From contig JAJZZQ010000035.1 of the NCBI GenBank assembly GCA_021797525.1, positions 1-6,843 on the forward strand: 6,843 nucleotides of DNA, given 5' to 3'. Below the pieces are notes generated by a model. That model ran no database searches and was not told the origin of the DNA. It was given only the letters and a program-made list of their open reading frames with translations. Source of the DNA: Thermoplasmata archaeon. Lineage in GTDB: Archaea > Thermoplasmatota > Thermoplasmata > Thermoplasmatales > Thermoplasmataceae. Shown in pieces: positions 1 to 6,179 of this stretch (its first letter is position 1; every line of letters starts with the position of its first letter). The position numbers and the translations under genes are program-made.

Positions 1-275
1 TACATCGTATACCTTGTTGGCCCACCGGCCTCAGGATATACCTTTGACATCTCCACATATGTCATAGTTATAAGCCCGTATATGATGGCTCCAAAAACAA
101 ACCCAAATATCGCTCCGGGTCCAGCTCCTGAAACCATCTGAACTGTCCCGAAAAGTGCACCGTTACCAAGTGCGCCAGCAACACCGATAACAAGGAGTTC
201 ATAGAAACCAAGTTCCTTCTTCAATCGAATCTTCCCTGGCTTTCTCTTTGTATCAACATTACCTACAGATTCCAT
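1..275 (-). CDS. APC-superfamily amino-acid permease, N-terminal part (cut by window edge)
   Basis: This is the first 91 codons of a membrane transporter, read from the ATG at 275 and running off the window at base 1. A basic cytoplasmic N-terminus (about residues 1-20, rich in Lys/Arg) is followed by a first hydrophobic helix (about 25-48). That helix contains the Gly-rich stretch GVAGALGNGALFG, which matches the unwound TM1 of APC amino-acid/polyamine/cation transporters. A second helix follows (about 54-74), and then the sequence EMSKVYPEAGGPTRY (75-89), the family's typical E-x4-YPxAGG signature after TM2. The expected role is proton- or cation-coupled uptake of an amino acid; the substrate cannot be read from this part. 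No Shine-Dalgarno sequence precedes the ATG, but a TATA box lies about 24 bases upstream, which suggests a leaderless mRNA. It lies 177 bases downstream of the CBS gene on the same strand and probably has its own promoter. Confidence 0.87.
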   Translation of the reverse strand, partial: MESVGNVDTKRKPGKIRLKKELGFYELLVIGVAGALGNGALFGTVQMVSGAGPGAIFGFVFGAIIYGLITMTYVEMSKVYPEAGGPTRYTM

Positions 276-294
276 TTTTCTTTAACGAGTGGGA

Positions 295-302
295 TAATAT
301 AA
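295..302 (-). promoter_or_regulatory. TATA box for the permease (probable leaderless transcript)
   Basis: Read on the minus strand, this is TTATATTA. Its centre lies about 24 bases before the A of the permease ATG at 275, so transcription would be expected to start at or next to the start codon. There is no Shine-Dalgarno sequence between box and ATG, which fits a leaderless message. The assignment rests on spacing and composition in an AT-rich spacer, so a chance match is possible. Confidence 0.5.
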
Positions 303-360
303 TGGTTATTACATAAGTTCAAATATGAGATTATAAAACATTATGTTATTTCCACATTTA

Positions 361-392
361 TACAAAAGTATATAATGTTAATTATTTTTGTA
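361..392. repeat. Interrupted inverted repeat in the CBS-permease spacer
   Basis: TACAAAA (361-367) is repeated inverted as TTTTGTA (386-392). Inside it, ATAAT (372-376) pairs with ATTAT (381-385) around the loop GTTA (377-380). Together they can form a 12-bp stem with a 4-base bulge (368-371). It lies about 85-115 bases upstream of the permease start and 60-90 bases past the CBS-protein stop. It could be an operator for the permease or part of the 3' end of the upstream transcript. The spacer is very AT-rich, so the repeat may be fortuitous. Confidence 0.35.
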
Positions 393-427
393 CCTCTATT
401 CATTAAATTCTAACCATAAGGCAATTT

Positions 428-446
428 TTAAAATAAATGAAAAAGT
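428..446 (-). terminator. T-rich candidate terminator after the glyA-CBS operon
   Basis: On the minus strand the bases just after the CBS-protein stop (TGA at 455-453) include a run of five T followed by further T-rich sequence (ATTTATTTTA). Archaeal RNA polymerase often terminates at such oligo-T stretches without a hairpin. The position, 7-25 bases past the stop, is right for the end of this two-gene unit. The support is composition only. Confidence 0.35.
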
Positions 447-452
447 ATGTCA

Positions 453-1562
453 TCAAGAAGAATTATTCTTCTTAAGGCGGTTTTCGTAAGTATCAAAAAT
501 GCGGCTCAAGCACTTTCCGAAATTCCAGTCAAAGTCATCAATCGCCATGTGAATATGCCCCCCATAGAGACGTGTTCTGAGAGAATATTTTACCTTTCCA
601 GAAGAGTGATATTTCGTTACATGTATGTTGAAACTTCCATTCTCAATGCCTGCAATTCTCGATATTCTTGAGACAAATTTTTCTCCTTCAAAAAATATTA
701 TGTCATAAAGATCGTCATCGTATGCATCTAGGCCGGAGACCTGGATCAGTATGCCCTTCTCTCTGGCGGGAACCGAGATCATGTTCAGTATATCCATGAT
801 GCCTATAACACCCACTACCTTCCCCTGTATATCTGTAACTGGCAATGTGTGAAATCTGTTTTTTAATAGGGCTCTAGAGGCATCCTCAAGAGTTGATTCA
901 GGATGCACACTGATTGGATTCCCCATCAATGACGAACACTTCAGGTCCATTCTGGAAGTTTCGCCGCTTATGTCCCCCTTGCCTTTGGTTTGTTCGCCCT
1001 TAATAATTGCCGAGGGAGATATTTCACCTGCACTGAGTATGCCTTTAAGGAGCAAATCTGCATCTGTGACAGGGATTTCGCTCTCGTCAAGGCTTCTCAT
1101 TTTCTCCATTGCTGTCTTTATGCTGTCCTCAATGTTTACCGTTTCAGGACTGCTAGTCATGACATCAAGCACTTTCATGTTTCTTATGTCACTGAATGTC
1201 CCAAGGTTGCGCATAATATCTGTTCTTGAAAGTATGCCCACAAGCATTCCCTTTTCTGCGACTGGAAGTGCTGGAATTCCAGATTTCCTTATCAGATCAA
1301 TTGCCCTGTATATATCATCTGATGGCTTCAACCGAGGGGTCCTTATTGCAAGAGAGCCTATTTTTTCCATGCTCTGTAGGCTCCTTCTCTTTAACAATTC
1401 CCTGAAAAGAAGCATTCCCGTATACGTCTTTCCTGATAGTACAGGTATCTGATGTATTCCTGTTTCCTTCATCTTTGCAAATGCATCAGTGACTTTTGCC
1501 GTTGCGGGAAGTGTCACCAGTCCTTCCCTTGTCATTATATCCATTACTTTCATAGACACCAT
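453..1562 (-). CDS. Four-CBS-domain protein with C-terminal HPF/RaiA-like ribosome-hibernation domain
   Basis: Residues are numbered from the ATG at 1562 (369 aa). Four CBS repeats, that is two Bateman modules, lie at about 4-57, 66-120, 130-184 and 209-263. Each shows the usual IPxLPV...GhhG pattern. CBS modules commonly bind AMP, ADP, ATP or SAM. Only CBS2 keeps the ribose-contacting S/T-x-x-D (S112, D115); CBS1 has LxxE, CBS3 SxxE and CBS4 GxxD. Residues about 270-366 follow the beta-alpha-beta-beta-beta-alpha order of HPF/RaiA: ILIQVSGL, a helix (283-304), SFNIHVTKYH, KYSLRTRLY, GGHIHMAIDDFDWN, then a basic helix ending NRLKKN. I infer an adenylate-responsive ribosome-silencing factor; the HPF match is by eye. 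The first Met could also be a TTG at 1574 (11-base overlap with glyA) or the ATG at 1553. The ATG at 1562 begins one base after the glyA stop, so translation is probably coupled. Confidence 0.85.
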   Translation of the reverse strand: MVSMKVMDIMTREGLVTLPATAKVTDAFAKMKETGIHQIPVLSGKTYTGMLLFRELLKRRSLQSMEKIGSLAIRTPRLKPSDDIYRAIDLIRKSGIPALPVAEKGMLVGILSRTDIMRNLGTFSDIRNMKVLDVMTSSPETVNIEDSIKTAMEKMRSLDESEIPVTDADLLLKGILSAGEISPSAIIKGEQTKGKGDISGETSRMDLKCSSLMGNPISVHPESTLEDASRALLKNRFHTLPVTDIQGKVVGVIGIMDILNMISVPAREKGILIQVSGLDAYDDDLYDIIFFEGEKFVSRISRIAGIENGSFNIHVTKYHSSGKVKYSLRTRLYGGHIHMAIDDFDWNFGKCLSRIFDTYENRLKKNNSS

Positions 1563-1563
1563 C

Positions 1564-2739
1564 TCAGTACACAAGCGAAATGTGTGAAAGCAGCTCCCTG
1601 ACGTTGCCCTTTACATTCTCACCCTTTGCCGCTCTTTGTACGAGTTCAGCTATTTCGTGCATATTATTGAAACCGTATCTTGAAATTTCCGCCGTACCAA
1701 CTCTGCCCTCTCTGTCAACAATTATTCCATTTTCCTCGAGCCTTTCGCTGAATGTCCTGTAATTCAGCCCATATTTGTTTAAGGAATCTGGATCAATGAT
1801 TATCTGATGTGTTTCCGAGAACCACGGAGAAAAGCGAACACCTGTACCCAGATCATTGAGCTCCTTTCCTAGTGAGTGACTGTTGGATACGACCAGAGAT
1901 GCATACTTCTCCCCTGATCTGATCATCTCCTCTGTTGCTACACCCAGTGCGGCAACACGTGAAGGGTGGTAATTATCCATTGACCGCCAGGTGATGTTAC
2001 TTCTCATTGTATTGTATATGTCTTCATCATTGGTAAGTATAATCCCTCCCTGTGGCCCGAAGAAAGATTTATGTGTAGAACCGAAAAGTACGTCACAATA
2101 TTCCAGAACATCCTTCTGAAAAGCCTTTCCCGCGATAAGGCCCATCACATGCGAACCGTCATAGGCTATCTTTGTACCATGCGGTTCACAAATTTCCCTG
2201 ATGCGCTTCAAGTCATAGTGCCTTACAAAAAATGACTGGCCAAGAACCAGAAGATTGGGTGAGGTAACTTGCATAAGCTTTTCCAGCTTTTCATACCTGA
2301 TCTCCTGAGTTGCATCATCATAAGGTATGTGGTAATTTTTAAAGCCAAGCATCTGAGGCAGATATCCACCTTCATATCCGGTATAGCCCCCATTAGCTTC
2401 CGGAATGGATAGAACGTTGTCCTTCCTTGAAACAAGTGATAGGAGAACAATCTCTGAGGCTATGTGACCACCTATAGGTCTCACTTCTGCAAATCTGCTG
2501 CCGTACAGGCGGGATACCAGCTTTTCAACGGAATGTAAAACCTCCTCGGAAAACTTTGCACCACCATATGCATCCTTACCTTCAATCTCAAGTGAGTACC
2601 TGGAAGCCATATCTGAAGACAAAGCCTCTTTTGCATCCATACTCAGGAAATTCTCTGATACCTGCATATTCAGGCACGATTTCCTGAATTCGTTATGCTT
2701 TCTCACAATTTCAAGAATTTCAGACAAATCCGGGGGCAC
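1564..2739 (-). CDS. glyA: Serine hydroxymethyltransferase, archaeal type
   Basis: A cytoplasmic PLP enzyme that interconverts serine and glycine while passing a one-carbon unit to a folate-type carrier. At 391 residues it is slightly short for the family (usually about 410-430). Visible motifs: QVSEN (26-30), with the Glu of the family SEN motif; Tyr48 and DAYGG (56-60); YDGSHVMGLIAG (193-204), holding the Asp that pairs with the PLP ring nitrogen; GSTHKSFFGPQGG (220-232), with the Schiff-base lysine at 224; and VGTAEISRYG (347-356), whose Arg354 should bind the substrate carboxylate. The DGSH(V)xGLIAG form is typical of archaeal enzymes. The only in-frame starts near the conserved N-terminus are GTG (2739) and TTG (2727); a TAG lies in frame at 2754-2752. 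GGTG (2740-2737) could serve as the Shine-Dalgarno for the TTG, 9 bases away. It is first in a unit with the CBS-HPF gene. Carrier choice (folate or methanopterin) cannot be read. Confidence 0.94.
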   Translation of the reverse strand: MPPDLSEILEIVRKHNEFRKSCLNMQVSENFLSMDAKEALSSDMASRYSLEIEGKDAYGGAKFSEEVLHSVEKLVSRLYGSRFAEVRPIGGHIASEIVLLSLVSRKDNVLSIPEANGGYTGYEGGYLPQMLGFKNYHIPYDDATQEIRYEKLEKLMQVTSPNLLVLGQSFFVRHYDLKRIREICEPHGTKIAYDGSHVMGLIAGKAFQKDVLEYCDVLFGSTHKSFFGPQGGIILTNDEDIYNTMRSNITWRSMDNYHPSRVAALGVATEEMIRSGEKYASLVVSNSHSLGKELNDLGTGVRFSPWFSETHQIIIDPDSLNKYGLNYRTFSERLEENGIIVDREGRVGTAEISRYGFNNMHEIAELVQRAAKGENVKGNVRELLSHISLVY

Positions 2740-2770
2740 CCCCTTTGAATTCTATTACAGTAAATTTCAT
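2720..2770 (-). other. Possible 16-codon leader ORF overlapping the glyA start
   Basis: An ATG at 2770-2768 opens MKFTVIEFKGGAPGFV and stops at TGA 2722-2720, in a different frame from glyA and running across its start. The ATG lies about 30 bases from the centre of the TATA box at 2796-2803, so it would be at or within a few bases of the transcript start. It may be a leader peptide, a chance ORF, or the true glyA N-terminus separated by one extra base in the G5/C5 run at 2732-2743. Dropping one base there would give MKFTVIEFKGGAP joined in frame to DLSEILEIV. Confidence 0.25.
2732..2743. repeat. GGGGG-CA-CCCCC inverted repeat over the glyA start
   Basis: Five G (2732-2736) and five C (2739-2743) flank CA. 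On the mRNA strand this reads GGGGGTGCCCCC and contains both the GTG start codon and the only GGTG Shine-Dalgarno-like motif. A small GC hairpin, with inner pairs opened to form the loop, could mask translation initiation of glyA. Homopolymer runs like this are also prone to sequencing indels. Confidence 0.4.
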
Positions 2771-2795
2771 AGAGCCTGTGAATCATCCAATTGGA

Positions 2796-2803
2796 ATATA
2801 TAA
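2796..2803 (-). promoter_or_regulatory. TATA box for the glyA-CBS operon
   Basis: On the minus strand this reads TTATATAT, the strongest TATA-like sequence in the divergent spacer for leftward transcription. Usual archaeal spacing puts the start near 2773-2776, giving a 5' leader of about 35 bases before the GTG of glyA. That leader contains the Shine-Dalgarno-like GGGGGTG and the short ORF at 2770-2720. Confidence 0.5.
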
Positions 2804-2851
2804 TGTTTCCAAGTGGCATTTTTTCCAGAGTATTTTAGACAAAAGGTCATC

Positions 2852-2860
2852 TTTTATATC
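2852..2860 (+). promoter_or_regulatory. TATA box for the DNA polymerase gene
   Basis: TTTTATATC, preceded by a purine-rich AAAAGG (2841-2846) that could act as a B-recognition element. The centre lies about 24 bases before the ATG at 2880, so the transcript would begin at or next to the start codon. It is about 55 bases from the oppositely oriented glyA TATA box, so the two promoters share a compact divergent region (2740-2879). Confidence 0.55.
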
Positions 2861-2879
2861 CTTTCTACATTAGAGAACC

Positions 2880-5252
2880 ATGGAGATCAGAATGCGGATC
2901 CTTGTTGCCTCGTACAGGAGCAAGGATGTTGCAGTTGAACTGTTTGGAAGAACTGATGATGGAAGATCAGTTACCGCACTCTATTTTGGATTCAGACCAT
3001 ATTTTGATCTTGTTGAACCTTCTGATGCATGCCTCCAGATATACCGTGCTGACGAGGAATATGTGGATGAAGAGAGTATGAAACTCTGGGTAGAAGGGGA
3101 GGACAGACAGGTTACAAGGATATATGTCTCATCACCCTGGAAGGTCCCGAAATTAAGGGAAAAATGCGGTAGCAAATTCAAGGTTCTTGCAGCCGACATA
3201 CCATTCCACCACAGATTCATATATGATATGGATCTGAATCCTTGCGTCACAATAACTGGAGAAGAGATGCCTGAGGAGAGGGGCAACTTTACCACTGATC
3301 TCGTTGTGAGGATAGAAAAGCTCGATAAATGCGAGGATTTTGTTCCTCCTGTCAAGATCCTGAGCTTTGACATTGAAAATGCGGTAACCCCTGCTAAAGG
3401 GGAAGAATATGGGCATATCCTTATGATTGGATATGCTGTCCATGATGGCAGGGAACTACACAAGGGATATTTGGACGGTGATGAGAAAAAAATACTCTTG
3501 GACTTCGTTTCTTTAATAAGGAAAGAGGATCCGGATATCCTCACTGGATACAACATTGATGGGTACGATCTTCCGGTTATTCAGTCAAGGATGCAGAAGT
3601 TTGGCGTCAGGTTCAACATTGGAAGAGACGGAGAGGCCCCGCACAGGATTCAGGGCCAGTACTGGCGCCTGCATGGCAGAACAATATCAGATACCTGGTG
3701 GGCTGTCAAGAAAATAATGCATCCAAAGCATGAAACGCTGAACTATGTAGCACAGGAGCTTCTTGGGGAAGGAAAGGATAACATAAACCGGCTTAAAATA
3801 GAGGAAGAATGGGCCAACAGGAGACAGGAGGTAATAGAGTACTGCATAAAGGATGCTTACCTTACACTTCAGATATTCCAGAAGCTCAGGGTTGTTGACA
3901 GGAATATGTTTATGTCAACAGTAACCAAACTACCTTATGATGATGTTTCTAATGGAGGAACAAGCAATTATGTGGATTCTTTACTGATTAGGAAGGCGGA
4001 CAGAGAGAAGATAGGCGTCCCCATGACTTCCCATAACGGCAAGGATGCACCGATTGAGGGAGGGTATGTCCATTCAATTGGAGCCGGGATATATGATAAT
4101 GTAATTGTCCTGGACTTCAAAAGCATGTATCCTTCAATGATTATGAAATACAACATTTGTTTCACTACGCTATCCCAGGATGGGGAAAACGTTGCCCCAA
4201 ACGGAATAAAGTTTATTTCAGCCAACAGGAAACCTGGCCTCGTTCCTAGGCTTCTCAGAGACCTAATGGAGGAACGGGATCGGGTTAAGGCACGAATGAA
4301 AGCCGCAAAAGGAGATGAACGGGAATATCTGGACGGCATACAGGGGGCGCTTAAAATTCTCATGAATACATTCTATGGTGTCCTGGCCTCCTCATTCTAC
4401 AGGTTCACAAACCTTGAAATCGGCAGTGCAGTCACAGGGTATGCCAGGGAAACCATAAAGGGGCTAATAGAGAAACTGAAATATGAAAATTTCCGTGTAA
4501 TATACGGAGATACAGATTCTGTATTCATAGAGTCTGGCGCACAGTCTCCGGAGGAGGCCATAAAAATCGGCAGAGACCTCAGTGAACGCATTTCCAGGGA
4601 AGAGGGGGTAATTGTTGAATTTGAAAAGGTCATGGATCCGTTGTTCTCTCATGGAGCTAAGAAGAGATATGCAGGAAAAATAATCTATCCTGAATCGCAG
4701 AAGGGAGAGGTTCTGGTTAGGGGCTATGAGGTTAGAAGAACTGATTCATTCGATCTTCAGAGTGAAGCTCTGTCCAAGGTCTTTGAGCTTGTACTGGACA
4801 GAAACCTTCAGGGGGCGATAGATTACAGGAACGACATTATAGGAAAGATAAAGGCTGGAGACACTTCCTCAATAAATATCGATGATCTTGTAATTTCCCG
4901 CTCAGTCAGAGACTTCAGAAATTACAAGGAGCAGTCCCTTGCTAATATCAGGGTTGCCAAAAAGCTTATGGAAATGGGGGAAACATTCATCCCCGGCATG
5001 AAAGTTTCCTGGATCGTTACAAACAGCAAAAAATCTCCACAGGAGGTTGAGCCCTATATGGATGGTGTACCATTCAACGGAACCCCTGACTGGGATTACT
5101 ATGCCAGAAGAGTTGACGAGACTCTTAACAGGGTACTGGAAGGCCTATCTGAAGACTACAGGGAATTGCAGGAAAATGGGCGGAATGATACCTCCGGTAA
5201 GATGAAGGATAATATGGAGGCGCAGCAGAAAAGCCTCTTCGAATTCTCGTGA
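2880..5252 (+). CDS. polB: Family-B DNA polymerase with 3'-5' proofreading exonuclease
   Basis: A replicative/repair DNA polymerase of 790 residues, the usual archaeal PolB length. After the N-terminal domain come the exonuclease motifs: Exo I FDIE (D164, E166), Exo II YNIDGYD (N225, D230) and Exo III YCIKD (Y321, D325). EGGYV (393-397) links to the polymerase part. Motif A is DFKSMYPSMI (412-421), motif B KILMNTFYG (492-500) and motif C YGDTDS (542-547, metal-binding D544 and D546), followed by KKRYAGK (594-600). All catalytic acids are present, so both activities should work, and no intein interrupts motifs A-C. The C-terminus QKSLFEFS (783-790) fits a PCNA-interacting QxxLxxF peptide. Start: the ATG at 2880 suits a leaderless transcript from the TATA box at 2852-2860; the ATG at 2892, preceded by GGAG with a 6-base spacer, is an alternative. 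The gene is monocistronic between a divergent operon and a convergent dehydrogenase. Confidence 0.97.
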   Translation: MEIRMRILVASYRSKDVAVELFGRTDDGRSVTALYFGFRPYFDLVEPSDACLQIYRADEEYVDEESMKLWVEGEDRQVTRIYVSSPWKVPKLREKCGSKFKVLAADIPFHHRFIYDMDLNPCVTITGEEMPEERGNFTTDLVVRIEKLDKCEDFVPPVKILSFDIENAVTPAKGEEYGHILMIGYAVHDGRELHKGYLDGDEKKILLDFVSLIRKEDPDILTGYNIDGYDLPVIQSRMQKFGVRFNIGRDGEAPHRIQGQYWRLHGRTISDTWWAVKKIMHPKHETLNYVAQELLGEGKDNINRLKIEEEWANRRQEVIEYCIKDAYLTLQIFQKLRVVDRNMFMSTVTKLPYDDVSNGGTSNYVDSLLIRKADREKIGVPMTSHNGKDAPIEGGYVHSIGAGIYDNVIVLDFKSMYPSMIMKYNICFTTLSQDGENVAPNGIKFISANRKPGLVPRLLRDLMEERDRVKARMKAAKGDEREYLDGIQGALKILMNTFYGVLASSFYRFTNLEIGSAVTGYARETIKGLIEKLKYENFRVIYGDTDSVFIESGAQSPEEAIKIGRDLSERISREEGVIVEFEKVMDPLFSHGAKKRYAGKIIYPESQKGEVLVRGYEVRRTDSFDLQSEALSKVFELVLDRNLQGAIDYRNDIIGKIKAGDTSSINIDDLVISRSVRDFRNYKEQSLANIRVAKKLMEMGETFIPGMKVSWIVTNSKKSPQEVEPYMDGVPFNGTPDWDYYARRVDETLNRVLEGLSEDYRELQENGRNDTSGKMKDNMEAQQKSLFEFS

Positions 5253-5254
5253 CC

Positions 5255-6136
5255 TCAGGTAGAATATTCCTTCCTGTCCACAATATGTTCGGGAATTTTC
5301 CCATCAATGAACTTCCTTACGTTCTGGCAAGCCCTGTAGACTGCAGTCACTTCAAGTGATCTGTTTATCCCGCCAACATGTGGAGTGAGGAGTACATTAT
5401 CCGGAATGGGGAAATCCACTTGAGGTTCCCTCCACCACACATCTGTAAGATATTGTTTACCGGGATTATTTCTCAAATAGTCCAGCATGTCATTTTCCTT
5501 TACAACATCTGCTCTGGCAACATTTACGATTGTTTCTCCCCTGAATTTGGAGAGAAGATGTGAATCTATTATTCCCCTGGTCAAGTTCGTCAGTGGCATA
5601 GCCAGAGCCACAATATCCGACTCCATGAAAAGTTCCTCTGGTGAATTTACAAATCTGTCCAGGTTCTCGTCACCATGCCTGTTTCGTGAATACGCTGTGG
5701 TGACCATATTGAGTGCTTTTGCAATTCTCGACATGCTGCGGCCAATCCCGCCATAACCGAAAATTCCAAGTTTCTTTCCAATCAAGCTGTTAACAGGCAG
5801 CTTCTCATAAACTCCACTCCTTGCCTGCTTTTCAAAGTCCATTATTCTTTTGTTGACTGAGAGAAGCATGGCAAAGGCATGTTCTGCAACTGGCTCTGAG
5901 AATGCTCCTGCGTTGCTGCATATGGTTACTCTTTCAGGTACGGATTTAAAGTCCAGGTGGTCAACCCCAGCGTAGATTGTCTGGATCATCTTCAGGTCCT
6001 TTGTAACTGAGTATTTCCTGTAAATAACCTGAACATCAGCGCCCTCAGGGTCCATGACCCTTACATCTGCCCCTGTAATCTCTCTGCATTTCTCGAGGAC
6101 ATCCTCACTGATCTCCCTCATTATGGAAACTATCAT
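5255..6136 (-). CDS. D-isomer-specific 2-hydroxyacid dehydrogenase, probably NADP(H)-preferring
   Basis: A cytoplasmic oxidoreductase of the D-2-hydroxyacid dehydrogenase family (phosphoglycerate, glyoxylate/hydroxypyruvate and D-lactate dehydrogenases). At 293 residues it is shorter than the usual 310-335, mainly in the N-terminal half. The pattern YAGVDHLD (55-62) and the N/AGAFSEPVAEHA segment (75-86) are characteristic. The dinucleotide fold shows GYGGIG (127-132). The catalytic triad is Arg208 (NVARADVV), Glu237 (DVWWREP) and His253 (TPHVGG). The strand after the Gly motif ends in AYSRNRH (148-154), with basic residues rather than an Asp, so I infer NADP(H) preference. The true substrate is not predictable; 3-phosphoglycerate would link it to serine and glyA but is only one option, and no ACT domain is present. 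The ATG at 6136 has no Shine-Dalgarno; ATG 6121 is an alternative. It converges on polB with a 2-base gap between the stops. Confidence 0.94.
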   Translation of the reverse strand: MIVSIMREISEDVLEKCREITGADVRVMDPEGADVQVIYRKYSVTKDLKMIQTIYAGVDHLDFKSVPERVTICSNAGAFSEPVAEHAFAMLLSVNKRIMDFEKQARSGVYEKLPVNSLIGKKLGIFGYGGIGRSMSRIAKALNMVTTAYSRNRHGDENLDRFVNSPEELFMESDIVALAMPLTNLTRGIIDSHLLSKFRGETIVNVARADVVKENDMLDYLRNNPGKQYLTDVWWREPQVDFPIPDNVLLTPHVGGINRSLEVTAVYRACQNVRKFIDGKIPEHIVDRKEYST

Positions 6137-6156
6137 GCTGGTTTAATGTTTCTCTG

Positions 6157-6164
6157 GAGATAAG
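6157..6164 (-). promoter_or_regulatory. Weak TATA-like box before the dehydrogenase
   Basis: CTTATCTC on the minus strand lies with its centre about 24 bases before the ATG at 6136, the same spacing as the permease and polymerase boxes, and no Shine-Dalgarno is present. The match to a TATA box is imperfect. The dehydrogenase may instead be read through from the 140-aa gene, which ends 43 bases upstream. Confidence 0.25.
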
Positions 6165-6179
6165 TGTTTTCAGAATACT

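Noticed and set aside
276..452. Small RNA or tRNA gene in the AT-rich spacer
   Set aside because: No cloverleaf, box C/D or GC-rich structured segment; the sequence is strongly AT-rich, unlike a structured RNA in a thermoacidophile.
447..671. 74-codon plus-strand frame opposite the end of the CBS gene
   Set aside because: Antisense to the HPF-like domain with no recognisable protein features.
970..1452. 160-codon open frame on the plus strand opposite the CBS gene
   Set aside because: It lies wholly antisense to a well-supported gene, has a low-complexity Ser/Leu-rich translation and no promoter or ribosome site.
2981..3556. 191-codon open frame on the minus strand inside polB
   Set aside because: Antisense to the conserved N-terminal and exonuclease parts of polB; Ser-rich translation typical of a shadow frame.
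3968..4363. 131-codon minus-strand frame inside polB
   Set aside because: Antisense to motifs A and B of the polymerase; no independent evidence of coding.
4110..4530. Possible intein in the polymerase, common in archaeal PolB
   Set aside because: Motifs A, B and C read through without insertion and their spacing is normal.
5291..5302. GGGAA-TT-TTCCC palindrome near the dehydrogenase 3' end, considered as a terminator for polB
   Set aside because: It lies within coding sequence, the two-base centre is too small for a loop without opening pairs, and no T-run follows.
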